The notes under the pieces were generated by a model that saw only the letters and a program-made list of their open reading frames with translations, ran no database searches and was not told the origin of the DNA. A stretch of DNA of 64,000 bases from Fontivita pretiosa (lineage in GTDB: Bacteria > Planctomycetota > Phycisphaerae > Tepidisphaerales > Tepidisphaeraceae), in assembly GCF_050410795.1 (NCBI RefSeq), contig NZ_CP191258.1:4774001-4838000 (forward strand). Reading direction: 5' to 3'. Each line of letters opens with the position of its first letter. Positions within the stretch are counted from its first letter, which is position 1. Shown piece by piece: positions 34,141 through 41,790 of this stretch. The translations under genes and the position numbers were made by a program.

Positions 34141-34207
34141 GCAGAACAGAAGGCTGATTCAGTGCTTTCGGATGAGCTTTTTCATCCCTGAGCCTTCATC
34201 CTTCTGC
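34141..34207. repeat. Bulged inverted repeat in operon spacer
   Basis: GCAGAA at 34141-34146 pairs with TTCTGC at 34202-34207, and AGAAGGCT at 34148-34155 pairs at seven of eight positions with 34191-34198, leaving a small bulge. The spacer is 96 bp, between BMC-H2 and the acetate kinase gene. Confidence 0.55.
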
Positions 34208-34218
34208 CGTGGCTTTCT

Positions 34219-34536
34219 TCACCCGACGGCTTGTCCTGCCGGAACGCTGAAGCCGGCCAGCAGATCCGGATGCGGCCGCGCGATCACGTGGCTGGCGACC
34301 AGTTCGCCGACCTTGCTGGCGGCTTCGGCGCCGGCATCCACCGCCGCCTTGACCGATCCCACGTCCCCGCGCACGATCGTCGTGACGTATGCCCCGCCGA
34401 TCTGCACCGTCTTGATGATCTCGACATTGGCCGCCTTGCACATCGCGTCGGCGGCTTCGACCGATCCGGTCCAGCCGCGCGTCTCGACCATGCCGATCGC
34501 GTTGCCGTACTGACCATTTCCTGAAACGTCTGCCAT
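34219..34536 (-). CDS. BMC-H hexameric shell protein 2 (divergent)
   Basis: The product is 105 residues from ATG 34536. It has the BMC fold (NAIGMVETRGWTGSVEAADA, IVRGDVGSVKAAVDAGAEAA, HVIARPHPDL) with a ten-residue N-terminal lead and an approximately 15-residue C-terminal tail. The pore-loop region reads QIGGAYVTT rather than the GSG of the other two BMC-H proteins, so its pore should differ in polarity or size. The Trp in ETRGWTGS is also unusual. Confidence 0.94.
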   Translation of the reverse strand: MADVSGNGQYGNAIGMVETRGWTGSVEAADAMCKAANVEIIKTVQIGGAYVTTIVRGDVGSVKAAVDAGAEAASKVGELVASHVIARPHPDLLAGFSVPAGQAVG

Positions 34537-34553
34537 GTGGAACGCTCCTGTGT

Positions 34554-34604
34554 CACGGGCGTCGGGCCCGTGCGTGAGTCGCTGGCACGGGCAAGCCGCC
34601 CGTG
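34554..34604. repeat. Two CACGGGC-N5-GCCCGTG hairpins in operon spacer
   Basis: Two perfect 7-bp hairpins with five-base loops stand in a row: 34554-34572 (loop GTCGG) and 34586-34604 (loop AAGCC). They occupy the 84-bp spacer between BMC-H3 and BMC-H2. Shorter or variant relatives occur at 27129-27145 and 20524-20544. Confidence 0.85.
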
Positions 34605-34620
34605 ACGCGAATGACACCCG

Positions 34621-34947
34621 TTACTTCTTGGCCGATTCCGCCATCCGACCGCCGGGCGCGGCGGCAGCGGTTTTCTTCTTCGGCATCACGCCGACCAGCT
34701 CATCGTGAGGCCGGGCAATCACGTGCACCGCGATCACGGTTCCGATGCGACCGGCGGCTTCGGCGCCGGCGTCCACCGCCGCCTTCACCGCCGCCACATC
34801 CCCCTTCACAAACGCCGTCACCATGCCGCTGCCGGCTTTGTCCCATCCGATCATTTCCACGTTGGCCGCCTTCAGCATCGCGTCAGTGCCCTCCATCAGG
34901 GCAACCAGACCTTTGCATTCAAGCAGGCCGAGGGCTTCGCTGGGCAT
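34621..34947 (-). CDS. BMC-H hexameric shell protein 3
   Basis: The product is 108 residues from ATG 34947, preceded by AAAGGAA. It has a standard BMC domain (EALGLLECKGLVALMEGTDA, KAGSGMVTAF pore loop, KGDVAAVKAAVDAGAEAA, VIARPHDEL) and a 25-residue Lys/Ala-rich C-terminal tail (PKKKTAAAAPGG). It is close to BMC-H1 in the core but extended. It is transcribed second, right after pduL. Such basic tails may contact cargo or the neighbouring hexamers; that is inference. Confidence 0.95.
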   Translation of the reverse strand: MPSEALGLLECKGLVALMEGTDAMLKAANVEMIGWDKAGSGMVTAFVKGDVAAVKAAVDAGAEAAGRIGTVIAVHVIARPHDELVGVMPKKKTAAAAPGGRMAESAKK

Positions 34948-34986
34948 ACAGGTTCCTTTCAATTGGCTCGCTTTTGTTTTCTTTGC

Positions 34987-35065
34987 GAAACCTGAAAAAC
35001 ATGAAACATGATCAAGCCGTCATCCAATGCACCGGTGAGCCTCATGTCTCACGCATTCTTGTTTC
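34987..35065. repeat. Imperfect inverted repeat in operon spacer
   Basis: GAAACCTGAAAAACATGAAACATGAT (in part) at 34987-35012 faces CTCATGTCTCACG ... GTTTC at 35041-35065 with several C/T differences that give G-U pairs in the minus-strand transcript. The right arm runs into the pduL stop codon. Confidence 0.5.
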
Positions 35066-35795
35066 ACTTGAACAACTCCATCGCCGTCGCCGATTCCAGA
35101 TCGCAGGCGTTGCCTTCGTCGGTATCGATGTGCACCTCCAGGATCACCTTGGGGTGATAACGCACCTTCACCCGGTCGAAGGTTACGCCGCAGGGGCCTT
35201 CGACCTTCAGTTTCATGTAGTCCCCGTCCTTCACGCCGTAGTAATCCAAATCGGCCTGGCCCATGTGCACGTGCCGTTCGGCGCGGATCACGCCCTTATC
35301 GATGGTGAGCGCTCCTTTGGGGCCGAGTATGGTGATGCCCGGGGTGTCATGATGATCGCCGCTGATCCGCAGCGGCAGGTCGATGCCCAGGTAGATTCCG
35401 TCGGTGTAGCTGAGCTCGACCTGGGTGTAGTTTCGGGTCGGGCCGAGGATTCGCACGTTGGGAATGATCCGCTGCCGCGGGCCGACCAGCGTGACGGTCT
35501 GTTCCGAAGCGAATTCGCCCTGCTGGTAGAGGTCCTTGAGCTTGGTGAGCTTGGCGCCCGGGCCGAACAGGACCTCAAGATGCTCAGGGGTCACGTGCAT
35601 GTGCCTGGCGGAGACGTTGACGACCAGCGGGTGCGGTGGTCCGCCGGCGCGCTCGGGCATCGCGGCGCGTTGTTCGCGTACCGGGGGCGGGGTGATCAGC
35701 CCAGCCAGCCGCTGCCGCAGGACTTCACGGACGAGCTGTTCGACCTCTTCTCGCCGGAGCGTTCGGCCTGTCGATTGGGTTGCTGCCGCCACCAT
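35064..35795 (-). CDS. pduL: PduL-type phosphate acyltransferase, microcompartment cargo
   Basis: The product is 243 residues. Residues about 12-30 (TLRREEVEQLVREVLRQRLA) form the amphipathic encapsulation peptide usual for PduL, followed by a Pro-rich linker. The catalytic part contains VNVSARHMHVTPEHLEVLFG with the zinc-binding HMH, RISGDHHDTPG and the second zinc segment RHVHM. It exchanges CoA for phosphate on the acyl group, here probably lactoyl-CoA. It is the first gene of the operon and lies directly behind the promoter at 35804-35832, leaving almost no 5' leader. Confidence 0.95.
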   Translation of the reverse strand: MVAAATQSTGRTLRREEVEQLVREVLRQRLAGLITPPPVREQRAAMPERAGGPPHPLVVNVSARHMHVTPEHLEVLFGPGAKLTKLKDLYQQGEFASEQTVTLVGPRQRIIPNVRILGPTRNYTQVELSYTDGIYLGIDLPLRISGDHHDTPGITILGPKGALTIDKGVIRAERHVHMGQADLDYYGVKDGDYMKLKVEGPCGVTFDRVKVRYHPKVILEVHIDTDEGNACDLESATAMELFK

Positions 35796-35803
35796 GATCC
35801 AGA

Positions 35804-35832
35804 AGTATGCAAAATCTTCCAGAAGATGTCAA
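35804..35832 (-). promoter_or_regulatory. Predicted sigma70-type promoter of the microcompartment operon
   Basis: On the minus strand TTGACA (plus positions 35827-35832) matches the -35 consensus fully. After exactly 17 bases, CATACT (35804-35809) matches the -10 at four of six positions. Transcription would begin near 35797, about two bases before the pduL ATG, implying a leaderless or nearly leaderless mRNA. Confidence 0.6.
35814..35827. promoter_or_regulatory. Dyad ATCTTC-CA-GAAGAT between the -35 and -10 boxes
   Basis: A perfect 14-base palindrome lies in the promoter spacer, where a bound repressor would block RNA polymerase. The DeoR-type protein encoded at the end of the same operon is the natural candidate to bind it; this is inferred from position only. 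Confidence 0.5.
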
Positions 35833-35844
35833 ATAAAATCACGT

Positions 35845-35866
35845 CTTGTGAAGAGTTTCTCACAAG
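35845..35866. promoter_or_regulatory. Dyad CTTGTGA-N8-TCACAAG upstream of the promoter
   Basis: A 7-base perfect inverted repeat is centred about 58 bases before the predicted transcription start, a typical activator or second operator position. The spacing is N8, not the N6 of a CRP site. A further one-mismatch dyad (TGCGCAAA at 35867-35874 with TTTGTGCA at 35885-35892) follows. Confidence 0.5.
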
Positions 35867-35940
35867 TGCGCAAATTTGTCCATGTTTGTGCATCGGACGT
35901 GGCCTGCAGCCTGCCAACGGCCCGGGTGGGGGAAATGCTC

Positions 35941-36312
35941 CTATCGGCCATCGTATTCACACGCGGAAGTGCATGTCTCGTAAACAATTATGCGCGATAA
36001 AAGCGGCAGCACAGGTTTGAGCTTCTCCCAGATCCATCGCGCCAACTGCTCGCTGGTAGGATTTGACAGACCCTCGATTTCGTTCAGGTAGTAGTGGTCC
36101 AGCCGTTTCACGATCGGCTCGGCGGCCCGCTTGATCTCGCCGTAGTCAATCAGATACCCCTTGGCCGGATCCACCTCGCCCTCGACGACCACATCAAACC
36201 TGAACGAGTGTCCGTGCAGGCGGCGGCACTTGTGGCCCTCAGGAAACGTCGGCAGGTCGTGGGCCGCCTCGAAGCGAAACGTCTTGACCAGTCGCACCAC
36301 CATGAATGTCAT
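35941..36312 (-). CDS. queD: 6-carboxy-5,6,7,8-tetrahydropterin synthase QueD
   Basis: The product is 123 residues from ATG 36312 (an ATG at 36303 is also possible). The PTPS fold is clear: FRFEAAHDLP supplies the first zinc His, GHKCRRLHGHSF holds the catalytic Cys and two more zinc His, and LDHYYLNEI and YETCTSACEY follow. The GHKCxRLHGHSF wording is that of QueD rather than mammalian PTPS. It makes CPH4 from 7,8-dihydroneopterin triphosphate for queuosine. The queE gene lies 128 bp upstream on the same strand. Confidence 0.93.
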   Translation of the reverse strand: MTFMVVRLVKTFRFEAAHDLPTFPEGHKCRRLHGHSFRFDVVVEGEVDPAKGYLIDYGEIKRAAEPIVKRLDHYYLNEIEGLSNPTSEQLARWIWEKLKPVLPLLSRIIVYETCTSACEYDGR

Positions 36313-36440
36313 GATAGGGCAATCTTCACCCGCGCGAAAGGCCACCAGAGAAGCTGATCCCGCACTTCCGCGCCATGCCCACTGCCCTGACAGCGGGATC
36401 GCGCGCGAGATGCTCGCACCTTCCGCATCCGCGCCGTCAC

Positions 36441-37121
36441 TCACGTGCCTGGCCGGTTGCCGAACAGCTCGATGTGCAGCCGCGGGCAGAAACGGTAGCC
36501 CTTCTGCTTGCAGATCTCCGCGATCCACTGGCCGCGGGATTGCAGCGTCTGAGCGTCGATGCCCTCGGGCATGAGCTGCACGTCGGCCGGCTTCCAGTTG
36601 CGCACATGCTTGAGGATCTTCTCGATCTCCAGCAGGTCCGACTCGTCACAGACCACGAACTTGAGCTGAAAGTCCGGCGAGGTGTCGATGAACTGCTGGA
36701 TCACCGCAAAGTTGATCCGCTGCCGTTCATGCGACTCCTCAAAGCGGCTGCCGCGCGGCGTCGAGTTGCTCAGCTTCGGCGAGAGGCTGGCCAGGTCCAG
36801 CTTCAGGGGCTTGAAGACCGTGGCGGCGGTTTCGACGGTGATGTGATAGTCGCGGGCCTTCAATGCATCGCACAGCTCGACGACATCGGGCATGATCAGC
36901 GGCTCGCCGCCGGTGAGCACCACGTATCGCGTGTTGAATGCCTCGACCCGGCGGACGATTTCATCGACGGGCAGGTCCTGGCCCTGGGGATTCCAGCTTG
37001 CATAAGGCGTATCACACCAGACGCAGCGAAGGTTGCATCCGCTGGCGCGGACGAAGACCGAGGGCATGCCCGCCAGCTTGCCCTCGCCCTGGATCGAATG
37101 AAAAATCTCCGCAACTTTCAC
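36441..37121 (-). CDS. queE: 7-carboxy-7-deazaguanine synthase QueE (radical SAM)
   Basis: The product is 226 residues begun at GTG 37121 (VKVAEIFHSIQGEG, the standard QueE opening). The radical-SAM cluster motif is CNLRCVWCDTP (CxxxCxxC), and the SAM-binding GGEP follows in VLTGGEPLI. The ending LHIELFGNRPG is also typical. It converts QueD's product CPH4 to 7-carboxy-7-deazaguanine. Together with QueD it represents two successive steps of the 7-deazaguanine pathway; queC and queF are not in the window. Confidence 0.95.
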   Translation of the reverse strand: MKVAEIFHSIQGEGKLAGMPSVFVRASGCNLRCVWCDTPYASWNPQGQDLPVDEIVRRVEAFNTRYVVLTGGEPLIMPDVVELCDALKARDYHITVETAATVFKPLKLDLASLSPKLSNSTPRGSRFEESHERQRINFAVIQQFIDTSPDFQLKFVVCDESDLLEIEKILKHVRNWKPADVQLMPEGIDAQTLQSRGQWIAEICKQKGYRFCPRLHIELFGNRPGT

Positions 37122-37273
37122 GAATCCATCGTAGCATCGGTTTGGCGGCGGTGCACTGGCCGGCCGCAGGGACTGGACCTGCACCGCATTAAGTAACTAG
37201 ATACTAACTTGTGTCCTAACCTGCCTCGCTCGTGTCTGTCTTAAGGGATGAGCGATGCCACAACGGAGGATTC

Positions 37274-38425
37274 GTGCTCAGCAAGGAACATCAGGACCGT
37301 GAACACACGCGATTCGAGCAACTCGAGAGGCGACGACTGCTTTCAAGCAGTGTCAGCGGCAATGAGCTGATCGTTGACGGCGGGGCGGGCGACGATCGGA
37401 TCGTCATCGGACTCGATTCGGCTGGCAGGTTCGTCGTCAACGAAAACGGCGCCGTGCGAACGTTCTCTTCCACGGGCGTGTCACGCATCACCGTGCTTGG
37501 GGGCGACGGCGACGACTACATCGAGATCTCCCCGGCGATCTCCACTTCGACCACCCTGATGGGCCAGGAGGGTTTTGATACCATCGTCGGCGGGGCGGGA
37601 CGCGACTGCATCCTCGGCGGCGTCGGCAACGACCGCATCCTGGGCAACGCAGGAATCGACTGGCTTCGCGGCGAGGCCGGGTCCGACCACATCAACGGCG
37701 GATCCAGCTCCGACCGCATCTTCGGCGACGACGGTGACGACGACCTGTACGGCGCCCACGGCAACGATGCGATCTGGGGCGGTCGCGGGCGAAATCTCTA
37801 TCACGGCGGAACCCACAACGACACGCTCCGCGGCGGCGACTGGAATGAACGCATGTTCGGAGAAGAGGGCAATGACCTGCTCTACGGCGGCGGCGGCGAT
37901 GATGACCTGTTCGCCGACGACGGCGACGACTTCGTCGATGGCGGCGATGGGCATGACGACATCGACGGCGGCCGCGGAGATGACACGCTGCGCGGTGGCA
38001 ACAGCGGCGACATCATCACCGGCGGGGATGGCGACGACCTGCTGGCCGGCCAGGACGGCGACGACTCCCTCTTCGGCGACGACGACGATGACACGCTCAA
38101 GGGCGGAGGCGACGACGACGACCTGTTCGGCGACGACGGTGACGACGACCTGTTCGGCGAGGACGACGACGACAGCCTGCGCGGCGGGCGCGGCGACGAC
38201 CGCCTCGACGGCGGCTTCGATGACGATACGCTCCTGGGCGATCGCGGCAACGACACGCATTTCGGCGGCTCCGGAGATGACATCCTCGACGCCGTGGACG
38301 ACGACCGCGACTCCATGTTCGGCGACAGCGGCTCCGACAGCCTCTTCGGGGATTTCCACGAAGACCGTTTCGACGGCGGCTCGGGGAATGACTTCTTCTT
38401 CGACGAGTTCGACGTGCCCTTTTAA
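37274..38425 (+). CDS. Exported acidic Ca-binding-repeat protein with LERR-LLSS motif
   Basis: The product is about 383 residues if begun at GTG 37274; GGAGGA lies three bases upstream, rather close, and a GTG at 37232 is an alternative. LERRRLLSS near residue 17 is the planctomycete export-type motif shared with the protein at 1308. From about residue 100 to the end it is almost only hemolysin-type repeats rich in Asp and Gly (GGDGDDDL-like units), giving a very acidic beta-roll expected to bind many Ca ions. No other domain is present. A structural or matrix role is likely. Confidence 0.8.
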   Translation: MLSKEHQDREHTRFEQLERRRLLSSSVSGNELIVDGGAGDDRIVIGLDSAGRFVVNENGAVRTFSSTGVSRITVLGGDGDDYIEISPAISTSTTLMGQEGFDTIVGGAGRDCILGGVGNDRILGNAGIDWLRGEAGSDHINGGSSSDRIFGDDGDDDLYGAHGNDAIWGGRGRNLYHGGTHNDTLRGGDWNERMFGEEGNDLLYGGGGDDDLFADDGDDFVDGGDGHDDIDGGRGDDTLRGGNSGDIITGGDGDDLLAGQDGDDSLFGDDDDDTLKGGGDDDDLFGDDGDDDLFGEDDDDSLRGGRGDDRLDGGFDDDTLLGDRGNDTHFGGSGDDILDAVDDDRDSMFGDSGSDSLFGDFHEDRFDGGSGNDFFFDEFDVPF

Positions 38426-38540
38426 AGCTGGATCAGATGGGCAGACCCTGTGGCGCGCAGGACGCTGAAGTCGCGAGCATGGTCGGGCCGCGTCGAGTCG
38501 TGTACCATACGCCACGTTATCCAACAGGGATTGCAGGCTC

Positions 38541-39578
38541 ATGGCGGTACAGCGACTGGCGATGATCGGGGCGAGGGGGCACTACAACTATGCGTTGCGG
38601 GCGCTGCCCGATCTGCCGCAGGTGCGGCTGGTCGCCGTGGCCGACGGTGCCGACGACGACCCGGCCACGCCCATCGTCACCTGGGCCAGCCAGCACGGTC
38701 ACCAGCCGCGCGTCTTTGCAGATTACCGGCAGATGCTGGATCAGGCCCTGCCCGACGCGGTGATCGTCTGCGGCCCGTTCGAGCGGCATGCGGAGATGAC
38801 GATTCAGGCCATCGAGCGCGGAATACACGTTTTTGTGGAGAAGCCGGCAGCCCTGACGTTTGAGGAGCTGGAACAACTGCGCGCCGCGCAGGCGCGAAAC
38901 CCGCAGGTGCACCTGGCGGGCATGATGGGCATCCGCTACGACCCGGGTTTTTATACCGCCTGGAAACTGATCCGAAACGGCGCGATCGGCGACGTGCGAC
39001 TGCTCAACGCGCGCAAGAGCTACAAGCTTGGCAGGCGTCCGAGTTATTATCACGACCGGCGCAGCTACGGCGGAACGATTCCGTGGGTCGGCAGCCATGC
39101 GATCGACTGGATCCTGTGGATGAGCGGAGAGAAAGTGGAACGGATCTACGCCCGGCACTCATCACGGGCCAATGAAAATCACGGAACCATGGAGCGTGCG
39201 GCGGTGTGCGAGCTTGGGCTGAGCGACGAGCGGTTTGCGTCGATCAGCATCGACATTTTTCGCCCCGCCAGGGCGCCGTCGCATGGAGATGACTGGATTC
39301 GCGTGGTGGGGACCAGGGGCGTGATCGAGGCTCGGAACAATTCGCTGTGCCTGATCAATGATGAGAACGATGGCACGCAACCGGTGCCGGTGACGTCCGA
39401 CCGGCAGGTGTTCCGCGATTTTGTCGATCACATCGACGGTCGCCGGCCGGGGCTGATCGATGCCCGCCAGACCCTGGTGCTCACGGAAGTGTGTCTGCTG
39501 GCGCGGCAATCCGCCGACGAAGGGGGCAGGGTGATCGAGATTCCCGGCGAAAGGGAGCTGAGGTTTCCGCAAGAATAA
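38541..39578 (+). CDS. Gfo/Idh/MocA family oxidoreductase
   Basis: The product is 345 residues. The N-terminal Rossmann domain has LAMIGARGHYNYALRAL and the family motif VFVEKPAALT; the C-terminal alpha/beta domain includes YHDRRSYGGTIPWVGSHAID, where the conserved Asp-x-x-x-His-type catalytic region usually sits. No signal peptide is present, so it is cytoplasmic. The pectate lyase-like gene begins 11 bp downstream, suggesting a sugar or uronate substrate. Substrate and cofactor are not determinable here. Confidence 0.88.
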   Translation: MAVQRLAMIGARGHYNYALRALPDLPQVRLVAVADGADDDPATPIVTWASQHGHQPRVFADYRQMLDQALPDAVIVCGPFERHAEMTIQAIERGIHVFVEKPAALTFEELEQLRAAQARNPQVHLAGMMGIRYDPGFYTAWKLIRNGAIGDVRLLNARKSYKLGRRPSYYHDRRSYGGTIPWVGSHAIDWILWMSGEKVERIYARHSSRANENHGTMERAAVCELGLSDERFASISIDIFRPARAPSHGDDWIRVVGTRGVIEARNNSLCLINDENDGTQPVPVTSDRQVFRDFVDHIDGRRPGLIDARQTLVLTEVCLLARQSADEGGRVIEIPGERELRFPQE

Positions 39579-39589
39579 GGGAGCAGGCG

Positions 39590-40924
39590 ATGAAGGCGAT
39601 TTGCAGTTGGTGCGGCTTGCTGATGGTGGGATGGGCTGCGACTTTGACGAGCGCGGCGCAGGCGCCGGCATTTCCCGGCGCCGAGGGGTTCGGCGCGGCC
39701 GCCAACGGCGGGCGTGGCGGCAGCGTGTACGAGGTGACGAACCTGGACGATTCGGGCCCCGGTTCGCTTCGCGACGCGGTAAGTCAGGGCAACCGCACCA
39801 TCGTCTTCCGTGTCTCGGGCACGATCAATCTCACCAGGCGCCTGGAAATCTCCAAGCCCAACATCACCATTGCCGGGCAGACCGCCCCGGGCGACGGCAT
39901 CTGCCTGCGGGGCAAGGAACTGTTCATCACCAACACGAGCAACATCATCGTGCGGTTTTTGCGGATTCGTCCGGGCGACGAGCTGAAGCAGGAGCACGAT
40001 GCGCTGACGATCTGGAACAGCCATTACGTGATCGTCGATCACTGCTCGCTGAGCTGGTCCACCGATTCGCTTAACGACGTGGTCAAGGGCAGCGGGAACG
40101 TGACGTTGCAGTGGTGCATCCTTTCCGAGCCGCTGAATGCATCGGTGCACGTGAAGGGCGCCCACGGCTACGGCACCGGCTGGGACGGGCGCAATGGCGG
40201 ATCGTCATTCCATCACAATCTGCTGGCGCATTGCGACAGCCGGGCACCCAGGATCGGGTATTTCAACGTTGGCCGCGGCCTGATCGACGTGCGCAACAAT
40301 GTCATCTACAACTGGGGCAAGCTCAGCGGCTATGGCGCCGAAGGCGATGACGTGAATTACATCGGCAACTACTACCGCCCCGGCCCCAACAGCCGCAACA
40401 CCGACATTTTCTTCGAGATCTGGAGAAACGACGCGAAGATGTATGTGGCGGGGAACTTCATGGAGGGGATGGACCAGATCAACCGCGACAATGCCAGAGG
40501 CGTGCGGTATCGCAAGGATATCGGCGAGGTCGATCCAGGGGGCTGGCAGGCGGCTTCGCCATTTGCGGTGGCGGCGGTGACGACCCAGTCGGCACAGGAC
40601 GCCTACCAGGCGGTGCTCGCCGCCGCCGGCGCGATCCTCCCCAGGCGCGACGCCGTCGATCAGCGCATCATCCAGGACGTGAAGAACCGCACTGGCCGAA
40701 TCATCAATTCGCAGGACGAGGTTGGAGGCTGGCCCGAGCTGAAATCGGACCCGGCGCCGGTGGATTCGGATCATGACGGCATGCCGGACGCCTGGGAATC
40801 CGCCAACAGGCTCGATCCCAACGATCCATCGGATGGTCCGCGCCTGAGCGAGAGCGGCTACTCGAACCTCGAGCTGTACCTCAACTCGCTGGTGCGGATC
40901 GGGACCGTGGACGCATCGCCATGA
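39590..40924 (+). CDS. Secreted pectate lyase-like protein (polysaccharide lyase family 1 type)
   Basis: The product is 444 residues from ATG 39590 with AGGGAG upstream and a signal peptide (SWCGLLMVGWAATLTSAAQA). The mature protein starts PAFPGAEGFGAAANGGRGG and continues VYEVTNLDDSGPGSLRDAV, the typical opening of bacterial PL1-type lyases, then right-handed beta-helix strands (DHCSLSWSTDSLNDV, NGGSSFHHNLLAHCDSRAPR). The C-terminus has DSDHDGMPDAWE, a Ca-binding TSP3/dockerin-like segment. It should cleave pectic or related uronan chains by beta-elimination. The stop codon overlaps the potC start (ATGA). Confidence 0.88.
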   Translation: MKAICSWCGLLMVGWAATLTSAAQAPAFPGAEGFGAAANGGRGGSVYEVTNLDDSGPGSLRDAVSQGNRTIVFRVSGTINLTRRLEISKPNITIAGQTAPGDGICLRGKELFITNTSNIIVRFLRIRPGDELKQEHDALTIWNSHYVIVDHCSLSWSTDSLNDVVKGSGNVTLQWCILSEPLNASVHVKGAHGYGTGWDGRNGGSSFHHNLLAHCDSRAPRIGYFNVGRGLIDVRNNVIYNWGKLSGYGAEGDDVNYIGNYYRPGPNSRNTDIFFEIWRNDAKMYVAGNFMEGMDQINRDNARGVRYRKDIGEVDPGGWQAASPFAVAAVTTQSAQDAYQAVLAAAGAILPRRDAVDQRIIQDVKNRTGRIINSQDEVGGWPELKSDPAPVDSDHDGMPDAWESANRLDPNDPSDGPRLSESGYSNLELYLNSLVRIGTVDASP

Positions 40925-41790
40925 CACGACGCCCGGGTTTTGCAACGCTCGACGCCGTATGCCGCACCTGGACTGCGCTGGTGCTGTGTTTTTTATATCT
41001 GCCGGTGCTGGCGGTGGTGGTCTTTTCGTTCAACAAGTCACGGCTGAACATCACCTGGCAGGGCTTTACGCTGGAGTGGTACCGGGCGCTGTGGCACAAC
41101 ACCAGCCTCATGACCGCCGTGAATAACACGCTGATCATCGCTGGTGTCACCACGGTCCTTTCAGTGATCCTGGGGACGCTTGGGGCGTGGCTGCTGCATC
41201 AGTACCGATACCGTTTCCGCGGCATGATCGCGACACTGGTGCTCGTACCAGTGGTCATGCCCGAGATCATCATGGGCATCAGTCTGCTCATTTTCTTCGC
41301 CACCGTGAATGATGCGGGAAACCGACTTCTGGAGTGGATGGGCTATGCCAACCGCCCGCTGTCTCTTGGGTTTACTACGGTCATCATCGCTCACGTGACG
41401 TTCTGCTTTCCGTTCGTGCTGATTCCTGTTCAGGCGCGGCTGGCGAGCTCGGATCCGGCATTGATGGAGGCGGCGATGGATTTGGGCGCCACTCCGGCGC
41501 AGGCGTTCTGGCGCGTCATGCTGCCGAATCTGCTGCCGGCCATCGTATCCGGTGCGCTGATGGCATTCACCCTGTCCATCGATGAGCTGATCATCACCTA
41601 CTTCACGACCGGACCCAACTCCGCGACGCTGCCTTTGAAGATTTTCGGGCTGGCCCGCAAGGGGATCGACCCGTCGATCAACGCGATCTCGACGGTCTTG
41701 ATTCTGCTCACCGCGGTGCTTGTGATATGCGGTCAGTTCTTCTGGTCGTTGCGACAGGGCAGCATGGAAAAGGAAAGGGCACACACATGA
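40921..41790 (+). CDS. potC: Polyamine-type ABC transporter permease (PotC-like)
   Basis: The product is 289 residues with six predicted helices. The permease EAA-type loop is MEAAMDLGATPAQAFWRVML, and IVSGALMAFTLSIDELIITYF after it is typical of PotC. The start overlaps the pectate lyase stop, and its own stop overlaps the potD start (ATGA at 41787), so three genes are translationally coupled. With PotB it should form the channel of a spermidine/putrescine-type importer. Confidence 0.9.
   Translation: MTRRPGFATLDAVCRTWTALVLCFLYLPVLAVVVFSFNKSRLNITWQGFTLEWYRALWHNTSLMTAVNNTLIIAGVTTVLSVILGTLGAWLLHQYRYRFRGMIATLVLVPVVMPEIIMGISLLIFFATVNDAGNRLLEWMGYANRPLSLGFTTVIIAHVTFCFPFVLIPVQARLASSDPALMEAAMDLGATPAQAFWRVMLPNLLPAIVSGALMAFTLSIDELIITYFTTGPNSATLPLKIFGLARKGIDPSINAISTVLILLTAVLVICGQFFWSLRQGSMEKERAHT

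Noticed and set aside
35845..35866. CRP-type site TGTGA...TCACA
   Set aside because: The half-sites are separated by eight bases instead of six, so it is reported only as an unnamed dyad.
37122..37273. Possible preQ1-type riboswitch near queE
   Set aside because: The 5' region of queE on the minus strand lacks the short C-rich/A-rich preQ1 aptamer pattern as far as I can read it.
37500..38420. Dense short direct repeats that could suggest a CRISPR or satellite array
   Set aside because: The periodicity is in codons for GGxGxDD nonapeptides, without constant repeats separated by unique spacers.
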